Of a stretch of 9,208 nucleotides of DNA, positions 4,859 through 9,208 are shown piece by piece. A program made the translations under genes and the position numbers. This DNA is from Deltaproteobacteria bacterium RBG_13_49_15 (GTDB taxonomy: Bacteria > Desulfobacterota > Desulfobacteria > Desulfobacterales > UBA2156): positions 1-9,208 of the forward strand of contig MGQD01000001.1 in the NCBI GenBank assembly GCA_001797695.1, written 5' to 3'. Positions within the stretch are counted from its first letter, which is position 1. Each line of letters begins with the position of its first letter. The notes under the pieces were generated by a model. The model did not search any database and was not told where the DNA came from. It saw only the letters and a program-made list of their open reading frames with translations.

Positions 4859-7120
4859 CTATTTCACCAGTGCTGTGTAAGCTCCATCCCAATCTTCAGG
4901 CGGTGGGTTGCCCAAAAAAGTCCGGCAACGCTCCGCCATCACCTGACACGACTGATCGCCGGGAATTCTTTCTTCAGCCCTGTTAAAGAGCGTCTGAGCG
5001 TTCTGCCATTCCCGTTTCCGATATCGGGCGAGCCCTTCCTCATAAAATTTGATGAAGTCCTGTTTTTCCTGCGAGACCAGGTTCATATACCGGCTTACGA
5101 TTTCGAAAATATTGATCGCCTGTGTTTTTCCCACGACCCGGACGGAGTCGACCTCTCTTAAAACAAACGCTTTTCCGACATATCGGGCGGTATTTTCACC
5201 GATCAGAATATCGGTCCCGTAAAGTTTATTGAGCCCTTCCAGTCTCGAGGCCAGGTTGACCTGATCCCCAAGGACACCATAGGTGAACCGATGGACAGAC
5301 CCTAAATTTCCGACGAGCATGGGACCGGAGTTGATTCCGATCCGGGCGTTCAGCCTGGGCCGCTCTTTTACGGCCCATTCCATCGGCAGAAGATGCAGTC
5401 TCTTTCGCATGGCAAGGGCGGCATCGCATGCATGCTCCGCATGGTCTGCGCTTTCAACAGGAGCTCCGAAAACCGCCATTAGTCCATCGCCGATATACAT
5501 CAATAGTGTCCCGCGGCTGGAAAACACCTCTTCGGTCATTTTATTGAAATAGTCACTAAGAATGTTTACCAGTTCCTGCGGCGAATATTTTTCGGAATAG
5601 GTGGTAAATCCGGTCAGGTCCGAAAACAACACGCTCAGTGTCTTCACATCTCCGCCAAGCTTCAACTCATCCGGGTTTTCGAGGATTTCTTCAATGACAT
5701 CGCTGGCGACATACTGGCTGAAGGCTTTTCTGACATGACGTTTTGATCGCTCCTCCGTTACATAATTGAAAACGGTAAGAGCAATATACGTCAGCGCCAG
5801 GCCAAGCAACGGATAGACCATGTTCACCAATATCTTTGCGCGGATGAAAAGCTGATAAATCAAAAATATATAACCGATAAAAAGGAATAGAGCGAAGAGA
5901 AGCCCTTTGAATGCTTTCAGATGCGGCAGCACTATACCGGTTATAAGACAGACAACGATGATGGCCAGAAGATCGAAAATGCGTGTCCAGTTGGGTTTGG
6001 TTAAAAAGTTTTGCGTCAAAATATTGTCGATGACCGTTGCGTGCAATGTCATTCCGGGGAGTGATGAACTAAATGGGGTGATGATATAGTCGGCAATCCC
6101 CATGGCAGCTCCCCCCACCACAACAATCTTATCCTTGAAGGAATCGGGCTTGACCCGGTTTCCGATGATATCGGTGACGGAGTATTGCGGGATAACGGTT
6201 GAAGGGCCGAGGTGATTGACCAAAAGCCGTCCATACTCATCAGTAGGAATAAAGGTCTCCCCAATTTGCACCCCTTCCACGCCATAAGCCCCTCCTATGA
6301 CCGAAAGATCGGGCTGACCTAGAAACTCCCAAACCGCCTGAACGGTGAGGGGTGCATAAATTCCCCCCCGGCATCGAAGCATCAGGGGGGTCCAGCGAAC
6401 AACGCCGTCCTCGTCCGGCATTTTATTGAAAAAGCCTGAAGAAATCCCTCCCTGTGAAAATATCTCCAGATTTCCCTGGGGAGCGAACACATTGATGACC
6501 GGAAGGGATCGGCCGTTTTCGTCTGCTCCTTTTATTAAAGGATATCGGGACGAAGATATCCGATCGAGTTGCCGGTCAAGTTCTGCCGGAGTGACTTCAT
6601 AATTTAAATCCCTAGTGTTCATGTGAAAAAAATGTCCAAGAACGATTTTAGCGCCGGAGCGTTCGATGGCCTCCTTGAGCAACCGATCGTTATCCGTTTT
6701 ATGTTGATACTCTTCTATCGACTCGGAAAGGGGTTGACTATGTATATTTAACCGATCGACCGTCCGACGGATTTCCTGAATCAGTTTTAAGTTTGTATTT
6801 TCGTCAGGATCTAAAAACCCGATATCGAAGGCAATGACCTTTGCTCCATTTTTTGTCAGCTCATCGACAAGTTGAGCGATTTTCGATCGGGGCCATGGCC
6901 ACCTTCCCTCAGCATTCAGGCTTTTCTCATCAATGATGGCCATTACGACCGTTCCGGTGGCCGGAATGGCGTCGCGGGATAAAAAACGCAAATCGATCGT
7001 TTTTAGTTCCATCAGCTCCAAAAAGGGGGGGCTCGCAAAAAACAAGACGATTACCAGCATTGAAACAAGCATGGTAATGGTCGCCCGATTGAATGGGAAT
7101 AACCGCTTCAAGTTCATCAT
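4859..7120 (-). CDS. CHASE2-domain class III adenylate/guanylate cyclase
   Basis: Membrane-bound nucleotide cyclase of 753 residues. An N-terminal helix (about 13-30) leads to a periplasmic CHASE2 sensor (about 35-370), recognisable from VVMAIIDEKSLNAEGRWPWP (58-77), AKVIAFDIGFLD (93-104) and the closing KIVVVGGAAMGIADYIITPF (331-350). Three membrane helices follow at about 383-400, 405-425 and 431-452. The cyclase domain spans about 490-675. Metal-binding aspartates are D501 (LFSDLTGFT) and D545 (YIGDG), the adenine-type aspartate is D619 (VLGDQVNLASRLEG), and the transition-state residues are N622 and R626. The lysine normally at the position of M541 is absent. Residues about 685-735 resemble one or two TPR-like helices and are followed by PPPEDWDGAY, a tail I recall from related deltaproteobacterial cyclases. 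GAGG lies 9 bases before the first of two adjacent ATGs. Role: turns a periplasmic signal into a cyclic nucleotide; ATP is the likely but unproven substrate. Confidence 0.94.
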   Translation of the reverse strand: MMNLKRLFPFNRATITMLVSMLVIVLFFASPPFLELMELKTIDLRFLSRDAIPATGTVVMAIIDEKSLNAEGRWPWPRSKIAQLVDELTKNGAKVIAFDIGFLDPDENTNLKLIQEIRRTVDRLNIHSQPLSESIEEYQHKTDNDRLLKEAIERSGAKIVLGHFFHMNTRDLNYEVTPAELDRQLDRISSSRYPLIKGADENGRSLPVINVFAPQGNLEIFSQGGISSGFFNKMPDEDGVVRWTPLMLRCRGGIYAPLTVQAVWEFLGQPDLSVIGGAYGVEGVQIGETFIPTDEYGRLLVNHLGPSTVIPQYSVTDIIGNRVKPDSFKDKIVVVGGAAMGIADYIITPFSSSLPGMTLHATVIDNILTQNFLTKPNWTRIFDLLAIIVVCLITGIVLPHLKAFKGLLFALFLFIGYIFLIYQLFIRAKILVNMVYPLLGLALTYIALTVFNYVTEERSKRHVRKAFSQYVASDVIEEILENPDELKLGGDVKTLSVLFSDLTGFTTYSEKYSPQELVNILSDYFNKMTEEVFSSRGTLLMYIGDGLMAVFGAPVESADHAEHACDAALAMRKRLHLLPMEWAVKERPRLNARIGINSGPMLVGNLGSVHRFTYGVLGDQVNLASRLEGLNKLYGTDILIGENTARYVGKAFVLREVDSVRVVGKTQAINIFEIVSRYMNLVSQEKQDFIKFYEEGLARYRKREWQNAQTLFNRAEERIPGDQSCQVMAERCRTFLGNPPPEDWDGAYTALVK

Positions 7121-7197
7121 TTTTCAAAACCTCAATCTTGATGGATCATTTCCAATCGGATGGCTTTTCGAAAAAAAAGAGTTGATTCGACGCAGAG

Positions 7198-7236
7198 AAA
7201 AGATATATAATTGCGACGTTCAGATAAATATCTTTT
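7198..7236. repeat. 9-base perfect inverted repeat in the cyclase leader
   Basis: AAAAGATAT (7198-7206) and ATATCTTTT (7228-7236) are exact reverse complements around a 21-base spacer. A further G-T and A-T pairing is possible outside them. It lies 78-116 bases before the cyclase start. T runs follow the stem on both strands, so it could be a weak bidirectional terminator. With its very AT-rich arms, a protein-binding site is equally possible. Confidence 0.4.
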
Positions 7237-7311
7237 TTACACGAATCATTTGCGCCCATACGTATCAGGCCGCAATTTGAAAAACAAGAAAAACTCATCC
7301 ATCACCCGATA

Positions 7312-7340
7312 AACGCCACATACTCCAACTTAATGGCGTT
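7312..7340. repeat. 7-base perfect inverted repeat upstream of the NHL promoter
   Basis: AACGCCA (7312-7318) and TGGCGTT (7334-7340) pair around a 15-base spacer, with centres 22 bases apart (about two helical turns). It ends 53 bases before the -35 hexamer of the NHL promoter, a position suited to an activator site. No T run follows on either strand, which argues against a terminator. Confidence 0.35.
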
Positions 7341-7393
7341 GCAGGGATCGGGAAAGTGGATACCAGGGGCGCGGCATCGCCCTCAAAAAACGC

Positions 7394-7422
7394 TTGACAT
7401 GATACATTGTGGTATATAAGAT
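7394..7422 (+). promoter_or_regulatory. Sigma70-like promoter for the NHL lipoprotein gene
   Basis: A perfect TTGACA (7394-7399) is followed after 17 bases by TAAGAT (7417-7422, four of six), or after 15 bases by TATAAG (7415-7420, five of six). The predicted start of transcription is near 7428, about 60 bases before the ATG. A short dyad, ATAC-N6-GTAT (7403-7416), sits between the two hexamers and could be a regulator site. Confidence 0.6.
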
Positions 7423-7488
7423 TAACTCAATCGGTATCAAAATCGCAAAAATTCAAGACAGCCCGTCATTGAAATAAGGAAACCGAAT

Positions 7489-9208
7489 ATGCTTTTGAAA
7501 GAGGCTGGGAAACGAAGCTTACTGTTTACCGTCGTTCCATTGTTGCTTTTCTCCTGCGCTGCGCCCGTTTCTTCGCCGCCTTCGTCAGCGCCTCCTGTAA
7601 TTTCAAAATCATTTGCCTTATCCAAATCGAGATTTACCTCTGATATTCCGGCCCAGTCGGTCCTCAGCATCGCCGTAGACCCCGCAAACCGGTTGCTGAT
7701 CGGAAAAGAGAAGGGAATTGAAGTATTGAGCCGCGACGGGGCGGTAGTCACACGGTTTTCAGCCAGGAACAGTCAGGGAGAGCCGGTTATAGAAAAGCCA
7801 AGCGACATTGCGATCACAAAAGACAGAGTCTATGTGATCGATTCCGTTCTTCACAAAGTGACTGTTTTTTCACCGGACGGCATCTACCTTGACGGCTTCG
7901 GAACCCGCGGTAGCGGCGCCAAGGAATTTTCAAGCCCGTCTGCGATTGCCGTATATGACGGGGCTGTTTTCGTGGCGGATTCGGGCAATAAACGGATTCA
8001 GGTTTTCGGACCAAACGGTGTCTATCTCAAATCGATCGGCCCCAATCTTGCCGTTAAAAGTGAAAAAGCCAAACAACTGCTTCTTGAAAAACCTCCCCCC
8101 TTCGATCCCGTCAAGGAAGAACTTGAAAAGATAAAAATTATTCTGCAGCAAAAACCTTCTGAAAAGGAAAGCGAAAAAGCCAAAACGATTTCGCTCCAGA
8201 AGCCTACCGGCATCGGGATCGATCATCGTGGTTTGATCTATATTATCGACAGCGGCGACAACACGGTAAAGATCTGTGATCAGCAGGGGGAATATATCGG
8301 TCAGCTTCCTGAAACGAAAGAGCCGTATTCCATCGTCCATGGCCCAGACGCCGTTTGCGTGGCCGACTTGAGCACCTATGCGATTTTAAAATATGACTTC
8401 AACGGCAAATTTTTATATGCTTTCGGGACCAAAGGGGAAGGACCCGGACAATTCGGGGGGATCAACGACATCGCCCTGGATAAGAGCGGAAACCTGTATA
8501 TCGCCGATGGCAAACGGGGCTTGATTCACGTATTTGCTTCGGAACAAGGCCCCTCCCATGATGCATGGCAGAAAATGCCGCCCCCTTCAACCGTGGAATG
8601 GATTCGAGAGTATCCGGTCAAAGCCGGCAACATCGCTTTTGACGGGAAAGAATCTTTGTACGCGGTGGATGGAAAAACCATTTATCGGATCAAGGACGGC
8701 ACTCCTTCAACCGTTTTAGTCAAAGAAGAGATCGCACCTGTTGCCGTTGACGTCGACCGAGAGGGTTTTATATGGGTATTAGACGGTTTTGGAAAACAGG
8801 TTGCCAAAATGGATCCCGAAGGGACCATTATTAATAAATTTTTCCAACTGACCGATAAAAACCTGAACAGGTCGTCCAAACCGCGTGATATTGTCGTGAG
8901 CAGCAAAGATATAGTTTATGTGGCGGATTCAGGGAACAAATGGATTTGGTTGCAATCGTTTCAGCGCGGAGGAGCTTCTTTTTCCAACCTTATCCGAACC
9001 GATAAAGAAGGAAATAGCCTGGAAAATCCGGTCTCCCTTGCGCTGGATAAATCGGAAAACCTCTATGTGCTCGATGATCAGGCCTTTGGAATCCACATCT
9101 TTTCCCCGACCGGAGAGCCGCTTTCAGGATTCAAAATCCGGGGAAAAGTGGAAAAGCCCAGAAGCCTTGCCCTTATTCACAACGAGATTTTTGTGCTGGA
9201 TGCCGGGA
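7489..9208 (+). CDS. NHL-repeat beta-propeller lipoprotein, C-terminus cut off by window edge
   Basis: The frame is open for 573 codons from ATG 7489 to the right edge. AAGGA (7476-7480) lies 8 bases before the ATG. A basic N-terminus and hydrophobic stretch (9-22) end in LFSC, a lipobox-like site with C23 as the lipidated cysteine. Position +2 is Ala, so outer-membrane sorting is expected. F at -2 is atypical. A Ser/Pro-rich linker (24-40) follows. About eleven NHL-type blades can be seen, starting near residues 56, 103, 149, 239, 280, 323, 380, 415, 463, 512 and 557, with signatures such as VADSGNKRIQVFGPNG (162-177), LYIADGKRGLIHVF (336-349) and VYVADSGNKWIWLQ (476-489). This suggests two propellers. 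A Lys/Glu-rich insert (about 188-237) separates blades 3 and 4. NHL proteins usually bind other proteins, RNA or peptides through the propeller face; a periplasm- or surface-facing scaffold is the likely role here. The specific partner is unknown. Confidence 0.88.
   Translation, partial: MLLKEAGKRSLLFTVVPLLLFSCAAPVSSPPSSAPPVISKSFALSKSRFTSDIPAQSVLSIAVDPANRLLIGKEKGIEVLSRDGAVVTRFSARNSQGEPVIEKPSDIAITKDRVYVIDSVLHKVTVFSPDGIYLDGFGTRGSGAKEFSSPSAIAVYDGAVFVADSGNKRIQVFGPNGVYLKSIGPNLAVKSEKAKQLLLEKPPPFDPVKEELEKIKIILQQKPSEKESEKAKTISLQKPTGIGIDHRGLIYIIDSGDNTVKICDQQGEYIGQLPETKEPYSIVHGPDAVCVADLSTYAILKYDFNGKFLYAFGTKGEGPGQFGGINDIALDKSGNLYIADGKRGLIHVFASEQGPSHDAWQKMPPPSTVEWIREYPVKAGNIAFDGKESLYAVDGKTIYRIKDGTPSTVLVKEEIAPVAVDVDREGFIWVLDGFGKQVAKMDPEGTIINKFFQLTDKNLNRSSKPRDIVVSSKDIVYVADSGNKWIWLQSFQRGGASFSNLIRTDKEGNSLENPVSLALDKSENLYVLDDQAFGIHIFSPTGEPLSGFKIRGKVEKPRSLALIHNEIFVLDAG

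Larger units (their letters stand above)
7121..7488. other. 368-base divergent intergenic region between cyclase and NHL genes
   Basis: No coding frame of substance is present. The right part carries the NHL gene promoter (7394-7422), and the left and middle parts carry two perfect inverted repeats (7198-7236 and 7312-7340). I could not find a convincing -35/-10 pair for the cyclase on the minus strand. The AT-rich stretch around 7202-7210 (TTATATATC on the minus strand) is the best -10 candidate. Confidence 0.8.

Noticed and set aside
7312..7340. Rho-independent terminator
   Set aside because: The stem is only 7 pairs with a 15-base loop and no T run follows on either strand.

Overview
The window most resembles a chromosomal region of a Desulfobacterota (deltaproteobacterial) organism. 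This rests on remembered family resemblance: a GAF histidine kinase with a cysteine-rich kinase core, a CHASE2 adenylate cyclase ending in a PPPEDWDG-type tail, and an NHL-repeat lipoprotein. There is no rRNA or other phylogenetic marker, so the assignment is an inference. I see no tRNA, rRNA, CRISPR array or insertion sequence.

Layout. Bases 1-7120 hold five genes, all on the minus strand and read from right to left. They are a membrane CHASE2 class III nucleotide cyclase (4859-7120), a soluble GAF-sensor histidine kinase (2937-4496), and a three-gene MacAB-type efflux cassette. The cassette consists of a periplasmic adaptor (1701-2855), an ABC ATPase (1027-1704) and an FtsX/MacB-type permease cut off by the left edge (1-1014). 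The cassette is tightly packed: adaptor and ATPase overlap by 4 bases and the permease starts 12 bases after the ATPase. The kinase ends 81 bases before the adaptor, so it may be co-transcribed with the cassette. On the plus strand, a divergent NHL-repeat lipoprotein gene (7489 to the right edge) runs out of the window.

Two non-coding gaps stand out. The 368-base divergent region 7121-7488 carries a strong sigma70-like promoter for the NHL gene and two perfect inverted repeats. The 362-base gap 4497-4858 lies upstream of the kinase. It holds a candidate extended -10 promoter abutting a 12-base perfect palindrome, a 9-base inverted repeat, a second possible promoter, and a small possible ORF that has a good Shine-Dalgarno but no standard start codon.

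How the genes may work together (inference). The cyclase would sense a periplasmic signal through CHASE2 and make a cyclic nucleotide. The kinase would sense a cytoplasmic ligand through GAF and possibly redox or metal state through four cysteines near its ATP site. The adaptor, ATPase and permease would export a substrate or act on envelope lipids or proteins. No response regulator and no outer-membrane channel gene is visible; both could lie beyond the left edge. I do not see a clearly new multi-gene system. The most unusual points are the cysteine cluster in the kinase, the cyclase lacking the canonical substrate lysine, and the structured leader upstream of the kinase.
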